Below are positions 7,408 to 14,427 of a stretch of DNA of 21,469 nucleotides, one piece after another. The stretch's first letter is position 1, and every line of letters begins with the position of its first letter. Under the pieces are notes generated by a model. The model ran no database searches. It was not told the DNA's origin and saw only the letters and a program-made list of their open reading frames with translations. The position numbers and the translations under genes were made by a program. Where the stretch lies: NCBI GenBank assembly GCA_015486685.1, contig WFRC01000328.1, forward strand, positions 1 to 21,469, read 5' to 3'. Origin of the DNA: Caldifarciminota bacterium (lineage in GTDB: Bacteria; Hydrothermota; UBA3072; WFRC01).

Positions 7408-8403
7408 ATGTTATATAAGGATGCAGGGGTTAATATAAAATCAGCAGAAACTGCCTTGAAAAGGATAAAAATACTTGCAAAAAAAACCTTTAATAAAGGT
7501 GTTTTATCTGAGATTGGTTCATTTGGAGGGCTGTTTGATATTTCAAGAATAAATATCAAATCACCTGTGCTTGTATCCAGTATTGATGGTGTCGGGACAA
7601 AGGTGAGAGTTGCAAGTATGGCAGGAAAATATAAAGGCATAGGGATGGACATCGTAAATCACTCTGTAAATGATATCCTTACACTTGGTGCAAAACCCCT
7701 ATTTTTCCTTGATTATTTTGCCTCATCCAAATTAAATCCTGGGGTGCTTACAGAAATTATTGAGGGTATGTCATCTGCCTGTATTGAGAATAATTGCGCA
7801 CTCATTGGTGGTGAAACAGCTGAAATGCCAGGGGTTTACAAAAAAGGAGAATTTGACCTTGCAGGAACTATTATCGGTGGTGCTGAAAGGGGAAAACTCA
7901 TTACAGGAAGAAATATTAAAAAGGGTGATATTGTAATCGGACTCCCGTCTTCAGGTTTACATACAAACGGTTTTAGCCTTGCAAGAAAGGTATTTTTTGA
8001 AAAACTCAGGTGGAAGATTGATAAATATATTCCAGAAATCTCTGATACAATAGGTAATGCACTGCTTGCGGTACATACCTCATATCTCAATATTGTTTTT
8101 CCTTATCTCTCTTCTATTAAAGGCATTGCCCACATTACAGGCGGTGGATTTTATGATAATATTGTGAGAATTCTTCCCGGGGCAATAAATGTTGTGATTA
8201 TGAAATCAAGATGGGATGTTCCACATATTTTTAATCTCATTCAGAAATATGGGGATGTGCCTGAGTATGAGATGTTTCATACATTTAATATGGGCATTGG
8301 TATGGTAATTATCACAGACGATTCATCGCTCTCAGGGAAAATTAAAGGTAGCGTAGAGATAGGTTATGTAGAAAATGGGAATAAAGAGGTAATTATAAAG
8401 TGA
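7408..8403 (+). CDS. purM: Phosphoribosylformylglycinamidine cyclo-ligase (AIR synthetase)
   Basis: 331 residues, close to the usual ~345. PurM closes FGAM to AIR with ATP, the fifth step of de novo purine synthesis, in the cytoplasm. Recognisable family features are the N-terminal YKDAGVNI, the glycine-rich FGGLFDI, SSIDGVGTKVRVA, GGETAEMPGVY and the loop GLPSSGLHTNGFSLARKVF, then HITGGGF. The start at 7408 agrees exactly with the family N-terminus and sits 6 nt after the -10 box. First gene of a three-gene operon; its TGA overlaps the GTG of the next gene (GTGA). No other pur gene is in the window. Confidence 0.97.
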   Translation: MLYKDAGVNIKSAETALKRIKILAKKTFNKGVLSEIGSFGGLFDISRINIKSPVLVSSIDGVGTKVRVASMAGKYKGIGMDIVNHSVNDILTLGAKPLFFLDYFASSKLNPGVLTEIIEGMSSACIENNCALIGGETAEMPGVYKKGEFDLAGTIIGGAERGKLITGRNIKKGDIVIGLPSSGLHTNGFSLARKVFFEKLRWKIDKYIPEISDTIGNALLAVHTSYLNIVFPYLSSIKGIAHITGGGFYDNIVRILPGAINVVIMKSRWDVPHIFNLIQKYGDVPEYEMFHTFNMGIGMVIITDDSSLSGKIKGSVEIGYVENGNKEVIIK

Positions 8404-8996
8404 TAAAATTTCTAAAAAATAACCTTACGCTGAAGATTACCGCCCTCATCATTGGGGCATTTATCTGGTTTTATGCCGTTACATCTGAAAAGGCAACTTT
8501 ATTTACAAAGGTTCCATTAAACATTAAGATACCCGATAAATATATCTTGCTTTCTCGTGTTCCCAACAAAGCAGTAATTTCAATTGAAGGAAATAAAAGA
8601 CAATTGATGTTAATGAACTTGTTGAAGCCGCTTAGTATAGAGATTAATGTGGAAAAAAAGGCAGGTTTATACTTTATCTATCTTGACACATCTATGGTAA
8701 AAATTCCAATGTGGCTGAGCATAAATGTGAAATCCATACTTTCTCCAAAAACCTTAAAAATAAGATTAAATCCTACATTAGAAAAGGTTGTGCGAATAAA
8801 GGTGCCAAAAGGATATAAATCATTTCCTGAACAAATAAGCATTGTGGGAGTAAAATCTATAGTGAAAAAGACAAAAAATATATATCCCACCTCCATTCCT
8901 AAAAAAGAGGGAAAAGTAGGACTAAAGATTCCAAATGGAATAGTTAAGATATTCCCTGATTCAGTAAAGATTATATATGAAAGTTCTGGGCATTGA
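8400..8996 (+). CDS. YbbR-domain (CdaR-like) membrane-anchored protein
   Basis: 198 residues, GTG start overlapping the purM stop by 4 nt. The N-terminus NNLTLKITALIIGAFIWFYA (residues 7-26) is a single membrane anchor with the typical YbbR 'N..LK..A...A..LW' pattern, followed by two beta-rich YbbR-like repeats of about 80 residues (IPDKYILLSRVPNKAVISIEG and IKVPKGYKSFPEQISIVGVK). YbbR proteins such as CdaR face outward and modulate diadenylate cyclase CdaA; here no cdaA is adjacent, so the partner is unknown. The gene lies between purM and tsaD and overlaps tsaD by 20 nt. Most YbbR proteins have three or four repeats, so this is a short member. Confidence 0.8.
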   Translation: MIKFLKNNLTLKITALIIGAFIWFYAVTSEKATLFTKVPLNIKIPDKYILLSRVPNKAVISIEGNKRQLMLMNLLKPLSIEINVEKKAGLYFIYLDTSMVKIPMWLSINVKSILSPKTLKIRLNPTLEKVVRIKVPKGYKSFPEQISIVGVKSIVKKTKNIYPTSIPKKEGKVGLKIPNGIVKIFPDSVKIIYESSGH

Positions 8997-9954
8997 AACA
9001 TCTTGTGATGAGACATCTGCGGCAGTTTATGATGGGAATGTACTTTCCAATATTGTATATACCCAGATTTCTCATAGAGAGTATGGAGGTGTTGTCCCCG
9101 AAATTGCTTCACGGGACCACCTGAAAAAAGTAGAAGGCGTTGTAAGTGAGTCTTTAAGGTCGGCAAATATCGGGATTCAGGAAATTGATGGTATTGCTGC
9201 TACTTATGGGCCTGGACTCATTGGGGCAATACTTGTCGGTTTAACATTTGCCAAAAGTCTTGCATGGGCAATATCAAAACCATTTTTGGCAGTAAATCAT
9301 ATTGAAGGGCATATATTTTCGGCATTTATTGGAAAGGGAAGGGTTTCATTCCCGAGGCTTTGTCTTCTTGCATCGGGAGGCCATACGGAAATTATTCTGA
9401 TTGAAGAATTAGGTAGATACAAAGTATTGGGAGAAACAGTAGACGATGCCGCAGGAGAGGCCTTAGATAAAATATCCAAACTGATTGGTTTGGGTTATCC
9501 TGGTGGACCAGCAATAGAAAACGCTGCACTCACAGGGGATAACAAAAAATTCTCATTCCCGAGACCTGACCCTGGTGGATTAAATTTCAGCTTTAGTGGA
9601 TTAAAAACTGCTGTTTTATATGTGTATCAATCCCTGAATAGCAGAGAGAAAATTTCGTATATAAAGGATGTATCAGCATCTTTTCAGGAGGCTGTGGTGG
9701 ATACACTTATGGGAAAATTAGCGAAAGCGTCTCAAAAAACAGGTATTAATAAGATTGCTGTATGTGGAGGTGTATCCGCAAATAAGAGATTAAGGGAAAA
9801 GATACAGGAGAAATTTGAGGATGCCATTTTTCCTTTACCAGAATATGCCACAGACAATGGGGCAATGATTGCCGCCGCAGGTTATTTTCATCTTAAAAAA
9901 GGAGAGTCCTCACCCCTTTCAATCAGAGCCAATCCAAATCTCAGTTTATCCTAA
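8977..9954 (+). CDS. tsaD: tRNA N6-threonylcarbamoyladenosine synthase, TsaD (Kae1/YgjD) subunit
   Basis: 325 residues, standard length. TsaD transfers the threonylcarbamoyl group to A37 of ANN-decoding tRNAs, working with TsaB, TsaE and TsaC (not seen here). The sequence has GIETSCDET near the N-terminus, the metal-binding NHIEGH (His108 and His112), the ASGGHTEIIL phosphate loop, GEALDKISKLIGLGYPGG and the C-terminal CGGVSAN and ATDNGAMIAAAG motifs. The ATG at 8977 is inside the end of the YbbR gene with no clear SD, suggesting coupled translation. The TAA interlocks with the TAG of the convergent GT4 gene (4-nt overlap). Confidence 0.97.
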   Translation: MKVLGIETSCDETSAAVYDGNVLSNIVYTQISHREYGGVVPEIASRDHLKKVEGVVSESLRSANIGIQEIDGIAATYGPGLIGAILVGLTFAKSLAWAISKPFLAVNHIEGHIFSAFIGKGRVSFPRLCLLASGGHTEIILIEELGRYKVLGETVDDAAGEALDKISKLIGLGYPGGPAIENAALTGDNKKFSFPRPDPGGLNFSFSGLKTAVLYVYQSLNSREKISYIKDVSASFQEAVVDTLMGKLAKASQKTGINKIAVCGGVSANKRLREKIQEKFEDAIFPLPEYATDNGAMIAAAGYFHLKKGESSPLSIRANPNLSLS

Positions 9955-11048
9955 TCTTTATTCAGAATTTTTGTGGTCAATCTTTTTATTCCTTTCTGCA
10001 ATTCTCTGTATCTTTTCCGCGACAGCGTCTGATATTTTTTATATAACGCCTTATTTTTCAGTAAAAGGCTGACCTTTTCAGCCATCATCTCTGCATTCTC
10101 CGGAGGAATATACACCCCTGCATCCTGCAAAATCTCCCTGTTTACAGGTGTGTCAAATACTACAATAGGCAGATGATATGCCAGGTATAGAAGGAGTTTG
10201 CCATTTCCCTCAAATTGTGAAATCTTTGGAGAGATAGCCACCATCCCATTTTTTAGATAATTCCCAATTTCAAAATAACTTACCTTCCCCAAAAATTCCA
10301 CATTTTTTGCAACCCCCATTTCCTGTGCCAGTTTTTTGTATTTATCAATATTAGGATAACCAATGATATAAAGTTTAATTTTCTCTTTTCCCTTGAAATA
10401 TCCCATCATCCTTAATAAATATTCAATACCCTGATATTTTGTTAAAACGCCAACAAAAATAATTGTCTTTTCTGAATCTTTGGAAATTTTTATCCGGGAT
10501 GGGGGAAAATCGGGAATTACAGATACTTTTCTTCTAATCCGGGAGGCAAGATATTTTGTATTGAGAGTAATCTTATTGGGAAGGAGTAAAAGGTATTGCT
10601 CTATAAATTGTATCCAGTCAAACAAAAAACCTCCTTCTTTTATTCTTGTATGCTCAGAAATTTCTCCTGCAAAACTTCCCTGGATATCGGATATGAGTTC
10701 CTTCTGGAAGAAAAATGCTAATATTTTCCCTATAATTATGCCTTCATGAAGAAATGATAAAATAAACCGAATTTTTTTTCTTCTGAGAATTTTTACCCCT
10801 TCGATCAGCATAAAAAAATCATATATTACTCGTATAAAAGATGGTCCTATTTTGAAATCCTTTGTATTATTAAAAATTTTTGGAGTTCTTATAATATTAA
10901 ACCCCTGGATATTTTCGCCAACAGGGTAGGTAAGTATTACAGGCTCATATTTATTTTCAATATTTTTTATTATTTCATAGATTCTTATATGACAACCCCG
11001 ATGAGAGAAAAATGGTGTTGGGGCAATAATCAGGATTTTATCTATCAT
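9951..11048 (-). CDS. GT4-family glycosyltransferase
   Basis: 365 residues with a GT-B fold pattern. The N-terminal domain starts ILIIAPTPFFSHRGCHIRIY, and the C-terminal domain has IIFVGVLTKYQGIEYLLRMM and the donor-site region ISQFEGNGKLLLYLAYHLP followed by IVVFDTPVNREIL. The usual EX7E motif is loosely kept: Glu in FEGNGK, but Leu-Ala-Tyr replaces the second Glu, so it may be a retaining transferase with a modified donor site. It is a cytoplasmic enzyme of surface polysaccharide or glycolipid synthesis, substrate unknown. The ATG lies 11 nt inside the GT2 gene, so the two are co-translated. Confidence 0.85.
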   Translation of the reverse strand: MIDKILIIAPTPFFSHRGCHIRIYEIIKNIENKYEPVILTYPVGENIQGFNIIRTPKIFNNTKDFKIGPSFIRVIYDFFMLIEGVKILRRKKIRFILSFLHEGIIIGKILAFFFQKELISDIQGSFAGEISEHTRIKEGGFLFDWIQFIEQYLLLLPNKITLNTKYLASRIRRKVSVIPDFPPSRIKISKDSEKTIIFVGVLTKYQGIEYLLRMMGYFKGKEKIKLYIIGYPNIDKYKKLAQEMGVAKNVEFLGKVSYFEIGNYLKNGMVAISPKISQFEGNGKLLLYLAYHLPIVVFDTPVNREILQDAGVYIPPENAEMMAEKVSLLLKNKALYKKYQTLSRKRYRELQKGIKRLTTKILNKD

Positions 11049-11970
11049 CCTTTAGTTGATATAACTTATTTTTGCTTGCTTCGTAATAATTTCTCATATT
11101 TATTTCCCCAAGCAATCCCAATATCATAAACTGAAAACCCAGAATACCTAATAGGATAGTGAGATAAAGAAGAGGGTTCCCTGTCATATCTATGTTTTTG
11201 AATATTTTAAGTAAAATAGTCGCAAGACCTGATATAAAAGACAGGAAAAGGGTGATAATACCCCAGCCTCCAATGAGATGCATAGGTGTATTTCTGACAG
11301 AAAGAAAAAATCTCAAAACAAATATATCCAGAATTACCTTAAAAACTCTTGATGTCCCATATTTTGTTTTCCCATATTTTCTTTTCTGATGTCTGACAGG
11401 AATTTCAGCAACCTTTGCCCCTTTCCATTGACAGAGAACAGGTAGGAATCTGTGCATTTCGCCGTACAACTTTAATCCTTTAATTACCCATTTTCTATAA
11501 GCCTTTAAGGTGCATCCGAAGTCCTTCAATCTAATACCTGTTGTCCATGAGATAAATTTATTCGCAATGAATGAGGGAAACTTTTTAGAAAATAGGGGGT
11601 CTTTCCTTTTTTTTCTCCATCCACTTACGACATCATAACCTTCATTGAGTTTTTCAATCAAAAAAGGAATATCCTCTGGAAGATTCTGGAGGTCTGCATC
11701 CATTGTAACGATTATATCTCCTTTTGCATAATCAAATCCGCAGGCAATTGCCTGAGTTTGCCCAAAATTCCTTCTAAAATTAAAGACCCTTATGTTTTTA
11801 TTCTGAGACTCAAATCCTTTAAGTATATTATAACTATTATCTGTGCTTCCATCATTTATAAAAAGGCATTCGTATTCATCATTTAATGACTCTAATGCCT
11901 TAATTAATCTTTCATATAAATGCGGCAGGGCATCCTCTTCATTATAAACAGGAATGACAATTGAAATCAT
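11038..11970 (-). CDS. GT2 glycosyltransferase, DPM1/GtrB-like, with two C-terminal membrane spans
   Basis: 310 residues. The catalytic domain shows VIPVYNEED at the N-terminus, NDGSTDNS, RNFGQTQAIACGFD and the metal-binding DAD (Asp91-Ala-Asp93). It is followed by two membrane helices at about 233-256 and 267-289 and a short basic tail. This layout is that of polyprenyl-phosphate mannosyl/glucosyl transferases (GtrB, ArnC, DPM1-like), which load a sugar onto undecaprenyl phosphate at the inner face of the membrane. Such a lipid-linked sugar would be the donor type used by GT-C enzymes like the one at 917-2527; the connection is inferred. The start is canonical and follows the -10 box by 5 nt, implying a leaderless mRNA. 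Confidence 0.92.
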   Translation of the reverse strand: MISIVIPVYNEEDALPHLYERLIKALESLNDEYECLFINDGSTDNSYNILKGFESQNKNIRVFNFRRNFGQTQAIACGFDYAKGDIIVTMDADLQNLPEDIPFLIEKLNEGYDVVSGWRKKRKDPLFSKKFPSFIANKFISWTTGIRLKDFGCTLKAYRKWVIKGLKLYGEMHRFLPVLCQWKGAKVAEIPVRHQKRKYGKTKYGTSRVFKVILDIFVLRFFLSVRNTPMHLIGGWGIITLFLSFISGLATILLKIFKNIDMTGNPLLYLTILLGILGFQFMILGLLGEINMRNYYEASKNKLYQLKDDR

Positions 11971-11975
11971 ATTAA

Positions 11976-12003
11976 AGTATAAACATATTATTCAGGATGT
12001 CAA
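11976..12003 (-). promoter_or_regulatory. Promoter of the GT2-GT4 operon, leaderless
   Basis: TTGACA (12003-11998), 16-nt spacer, TATACT (11981-11976), then TTAAT and the ATG at 11970. The best consensus match in the window; the family-conserved start leaves no room for an SD leader. Confidence 0.8.
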
Positions 12004-12020
12004 TAATTTTTTTAATAACC

Positions 12021-12043
12021 GGGGGTCGACCCTTGATTATTAT
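12021..12043 (+). repeat. REP-like segment with GGGTCGACCC palindrome
   Basis: GGGGGTCGACCCTTGATTAT matches loosely the GGGGTCAGGC-ATTGACAATT of 7105-7130 in the opposite orientation. The palindrome GGGTCGACCC at 12022-12031 is exact. The family assignment is tentative. Confidence 0.3.
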
Positions 12044-12073
12044 ACAACCTTCCTCTTTCCCCAAAAAGTTATC

Positions 12074-12089
12074 GGGGTTGGGAAACCCC
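12074..12089. other. Short perfect hairpin
   Basis: GGGGTT-GGGA-AACCCC: a 6-bp stem with a 4-nt loop, followed on the minus strand a few bases later by TTTTT. It looks like a weak terminator reading leftward, but no minus-strand gene lies immediately to its right. Confidence 0.4.
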
Positions 12090-12110
12090 TCTACATAAAA
12101 TAATAAAGAC

Positions 12111-12188
12111 CGTGATGCGTGACCATAATAATGCGGAATGCGGAAATATATCGTAAATCGTAATTCGTTAACTGTAAAAAACAACAAA
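12111..12188 (-). repeat. Dispersed heptamer repeat, copy B
   Basis: Read on the minus strand: TTGTTGTTTT, TTACAGTTAACG, two heptamers AATTACG and ATTTACG, then TTCCGCAT-TCCGCATT and ATTATGGTCACG. It matches copy A (7212-7312) module by module with one fewer heptamer and without the CTCAC spacer. Confidence 0.7.
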
Positions 12189-12257
12189 TTTCATCCTTCC
12201 CATCAAGGGAGAAAAATGGAAAAGAATCAAAGAATCGGGAAACAGTCAGAAAATTTC

Positions 12258-12285
12258 TTGCAAAGACAAAAAATGTTCTTATTTT
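12258..12285 (+). promoter_or_regulatory. Promoter of the amidohydrolase gene
   Basis: TTGCAA (12258-12263), 16-nt spacer, TATTTT (12280-12285), TGTTT, then ATG at 12291. This is a weaker consensus match than the others but has identical geometry. Confidence 0.55.
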
Positions 12286-12290
12286 TGTTT

Positions 12291-13493
12291 ATGAAAGGAA
12301 ACCTAATGAAAGAAACTAAATTTTTTGATGCACATACACATTTTGTAAGTATGGGATTAAATCAAATCAGACCTGATTTATCCAATGTCCATTCCGTGGA
12401 AGAAGCCTACGAAATGGTCCAAAATTACATTAAAGAAAACAGAAATGAAAAAATCATAATTGCTGTGAACTGGGATGAAACTAAATGGAAAAAAAGCATA
12501 TATCCTGAAAAAGAGGAAATGGATAAAATTTTCCCTTCCTACCCTGTTATTATGCGAAGAATATGTGGGCATATTGCTGTAGCAAATACCCCTGCCTTAA
12601 AACTTATACCCCCTGAATGGAAATTTGTGGATTATGAAACTGGCATCTTAAAAGAAGATGTGGTTTTATATCTTGAAAGGATTTTTCCACCCTCCCCTGC
12701 AACAATTGAAAGGGCTATTTTAATGGCTCAGGAAATTGCTGTAAAGGAGAATGTGGTAAAAATAGGTGATATTACCTATACTGGATATCTGGGGCAATAT
12801 TGGAAACTTGATAGGGAAGGGAAACTAAAGATTTTTGTAGATGCATATATACCATTTGATTTTCTTCCGAAACCCCTAAAATTTCAAGATACAGATAGGG
12901 TGAAATTCAAGGGAATAAAATTATTTCTTGACGGTTCAATTGGTGCGAGAACAGCAGCACTCAGAGAGTTTCATTACCCAGATGGAACTCAGGGAATACT
13001 TCTCCATTCTGATGAAGGGCTCCAAAAAATCATAAGATTTGCAGAGGAACATCGGATTAGTGTAATTATGCATAGCATAGGAGATAGGGCAATTGCCCAG
13101 GCACTTAGAGTTTATAAAAATACAATGCAAGAAGGAAATCCTTATGGGAACAGAATTGAGCACTTTGAACTTGCTACAGCCGAACAAATAAATGAGGCAG
13201 TTAAATTGGGGATTATCCTCTCAATGCAGCCAAATTTTGTTGGAAATTGGTCTAATAAAGGCGGATTGTATGAAAGGGCGTTGGGAAAAGATTATGCAAA
13301 AAATAACAGATTCAGGAAAATTTTAGATGCAGGTGGGAAGATTGTATTTGGTTCCGATTGTATGCCATTTTCTCCTGAATATGGAATAAATTCTGCTGTG
13401 AATGCACCCTTTCCTGAGCAGAGAATAACATTGGAAGAGGCAGTGGAACTCTATAGTTATAAGGAAACACAAAATCACCTTGACAACCTTTAA
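12291..13493 (+). CDS. YtcJ-like metal-dependent amidohydrolase, TIM-barrel only
   Basis: 400 residues from ATG 12291. The start could instead be ATG 12306, which has AAGGA 7 nt upstream and begins MKETKFFDAHTHF; I prefer 12291 because it sits 5 nt after the -10 box as in the other promoters. Metal and catalytic signatures of the amidohydrolase-3/YtcJ family are DAHTHF, GIKLFLDGSIGARTAAL, HSIGDRA, RIEHFEL and GSDCMPFSP. The family normally has a composite beta-sandwich made from about 50 residues before the DxHxH strand and about 50 after the barrel; both are absent here, and the protein ends at LEEAVELYSYKETQ. Substrate unknown; a cytoplasmic amide, carbamate or ester hydrolase is likely. 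The next gene's promoter lies inside its last codons. Confidence 0.85.
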   Translation: MKGNLMKETKFFDAHTHFVSMGLNQIRPDLSNVHSVEEAYEMVQNYIKENRNEKIIIAVNWDETKWKKSIYPEKEEMDKIFPSYPVIMRRICGHIAVANTPALKLIPPEWKFVDYETGILKEDVVLYLERIFPPSPATIERAILMAQEIAVKENVVKIGDITYTGYLGQYWKLDREGKLKIFVDAYIPFDFLPKPLKFQDTDRVKFKGIKLFLDGSIGARTAALREFHYPDGTQGILLHSDEGLQKIIRFAEEHRISVIMHSIGDRAIAQALRVYKNTMQEGNPYGNRIEHFELATAEQINEAVKLGIILSMQPNFVGNWSNKGGLYERALGKDYAKNNRFRKILDAGGKIVFGSDCMPFSPEYGINSAVNAPFPEQRITLEEAVELYSYKETQNHLDNL

Positions 13494-13507
13494 TATAATC
13501 GTAAATT
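13480..13507 (+). promoter_or_regulatory. Promoter of the ptb gene, inside the amidohydrolase 3' end
   Basis: TTGACA (13480-13485), 16-nt spacer, TAAATT (13502-13507). The predicted transcript start near 13514 lies downstream of the ATG at 13509, leaving a leader of about 19 nt that holds the SD for TTG 13533. Confidence 0.5.
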
Positions 13508-13520
13508 AATGGGAAAAGTA

Positions 13521-13527
13521 AAGGAGG
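13521..13527 (+). promoter_or_regulatory. Shine-Dalgarno site choosing the TTG start of ptb
   Basis: AAGGAGG lies 5 nt before TTG 13533. The in-frame ATG at 13509 has no SD and would be upstream of the predicted transcript start. Confidence 0.7.
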
Positions 13528-13532
13528 TAGAT

Positions 13533-14426
13533 TTGCTCAGAAATTTTGACGAACTTTATAGATATGCGGAAGAACGGGGTCCAAAAACGCTTGTTGTGCC
13601 TGCTGCAAACGAAAGGACAATTATAGAATCCTGTAAAGAGGCACAGGAGCGCGGATGGATAAAGCCTGTTCTCGTTGGAAATAAGGAAAAAATGGCAAAA
13701 GCAGGTGAAGGATTGGGCGTCCAGAATATGGAAATAATTGATATGCCTGAAACAAAGGGGTCTCTGGAAAAGTCTGTAAAAATGGTGAGGGCAGGGGAGG
13801 GTGATATCCTTCTTAAAGGTATGGTAAGCACATCTGTGTTCTTAAAGGAGATTCTCAATAAGGAATATGGATTAAGAACAGGTAAGGTGTTAAGCCATAT
13901 TGCTATCCTTGATATACCTACGCGTGATAAACTCCTCTTTATCACAGATGGGGGAATGAACATAAAACCTGATTTGAGGGTAAAGGTAGATATTATAAAA
14001 AATGCCTGTGAAGTAGCAGGAAGATTTGGTATTTCTACCCCAAAGGTTGGGTTGCTTGCTGCTATTGAATCAGTTAATCCTGATATGCCGGAAACCATTG
14101 AAGCAGCGGAGATTGCAAAGATGGGTGAAAGGGGGGAATTTGGGGATTGTGAAATTGATGGCCCATTGGCAATGGATTTACTGCTCAATAAAAATGCTTG
14201 CAAGAAAAAGGGGATAGAAAGCCCTATTTGTGGTGAAGTTGATATAATCATTGCCCCTGAAATCGTTTGTGGAAATGCAGTGGCAAAATCATTGATATAT
14301 CTCGCAAATGCCAGAGCAGCAGGCACCATCATAGGCACATCAAAGCCTGTCGTAATGCTTTCAAGGGCAGATGATAAAGAGACAAAGATGAATTCTATAG
14401 CACTTGGGCTTGCGCTAATACAGTAA
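13533..14426 (+). CDS. ptb: Phosphate butyryltransferase / phosphate acetyltransferase family
   Basis: 297 residues from TTG 13533, or 305 if ATG 13509 is used. The N-terminus LRNFDELYRYAEERGPKTL matches the Ptb family start and supports the TTG. Conserved parts are LLKGMVSTSVFLKEIL, the DGGMNIKPDL loop, IDGPLAMDLLLNK and the C-terminal NARAAGTIIG. The enzyme interconverts an acyl-CoA and acyl phosphate; with butyrate kinase it makes ATP at the end of butyrate or branched-chain acyl fermentation. No kinase gene (buk) is adjacent, so the acyl group and direction are open; phosphate acetyltransferase activity is an alternative. Its TAA is one base before the ATG of the next gene, so the two are probably one transcript. 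Confidence 0.85.
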   Translation: MLRNFDELYRYAEERGPKTLVVPAANERTIIESCKEAQERGWIKPVLVGNKEKMAKAGEGLGVQNMEIIDMPETKGSLEKSVKMVRAGEGDILLKGMVSTSVFLKEILNKEYGLRTGKVLSHIAILDIPTRDKLLFITDGGMNIKPDLRVKVDIIKNACEVAGRFGISTPKVGLLAAIESVNPDMPETIEAAEIAKMGERGEFGDCEIDGPLAMDLLLNKNACKKKGIESPICGEVDIIIAPEIVCGNAVAKSLIYLANARAAGTIIGTSKPVVMLSRADDKETKMNSIALGLALIQ

Positions 14427-14427
14427 T

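Larger units (their letters stand above)
11971..12290. other. Divergent intergenic region between GT2 and the amidohydrolase
   Basis: 320 nt holding two divergent promoters, a REP-like segment (12021-12043), a GGGGTT/AACCCC hairpin (12074-12089) and copy B of the heptamer repeat (12111-12188). An open frame runs into it from 12138 but crosses the repeat and is not supported as coding. Confidence 0.6.

Noticed and set aside
12138..12290. Upstream extension of the amidohydrolase frame
   Set aside because: It runs through dispersed repeat copy B and the promoter; the family core starts at about 12318 and the ATGs at 12291/12306 are better supported.
13556..14338. Long antisense open frame (260 codons) over ptb
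   Set aside because: It is the mirror of a well-recognised Ptb coding frame, has no family features, SD or promoter, and arises from codon bias.
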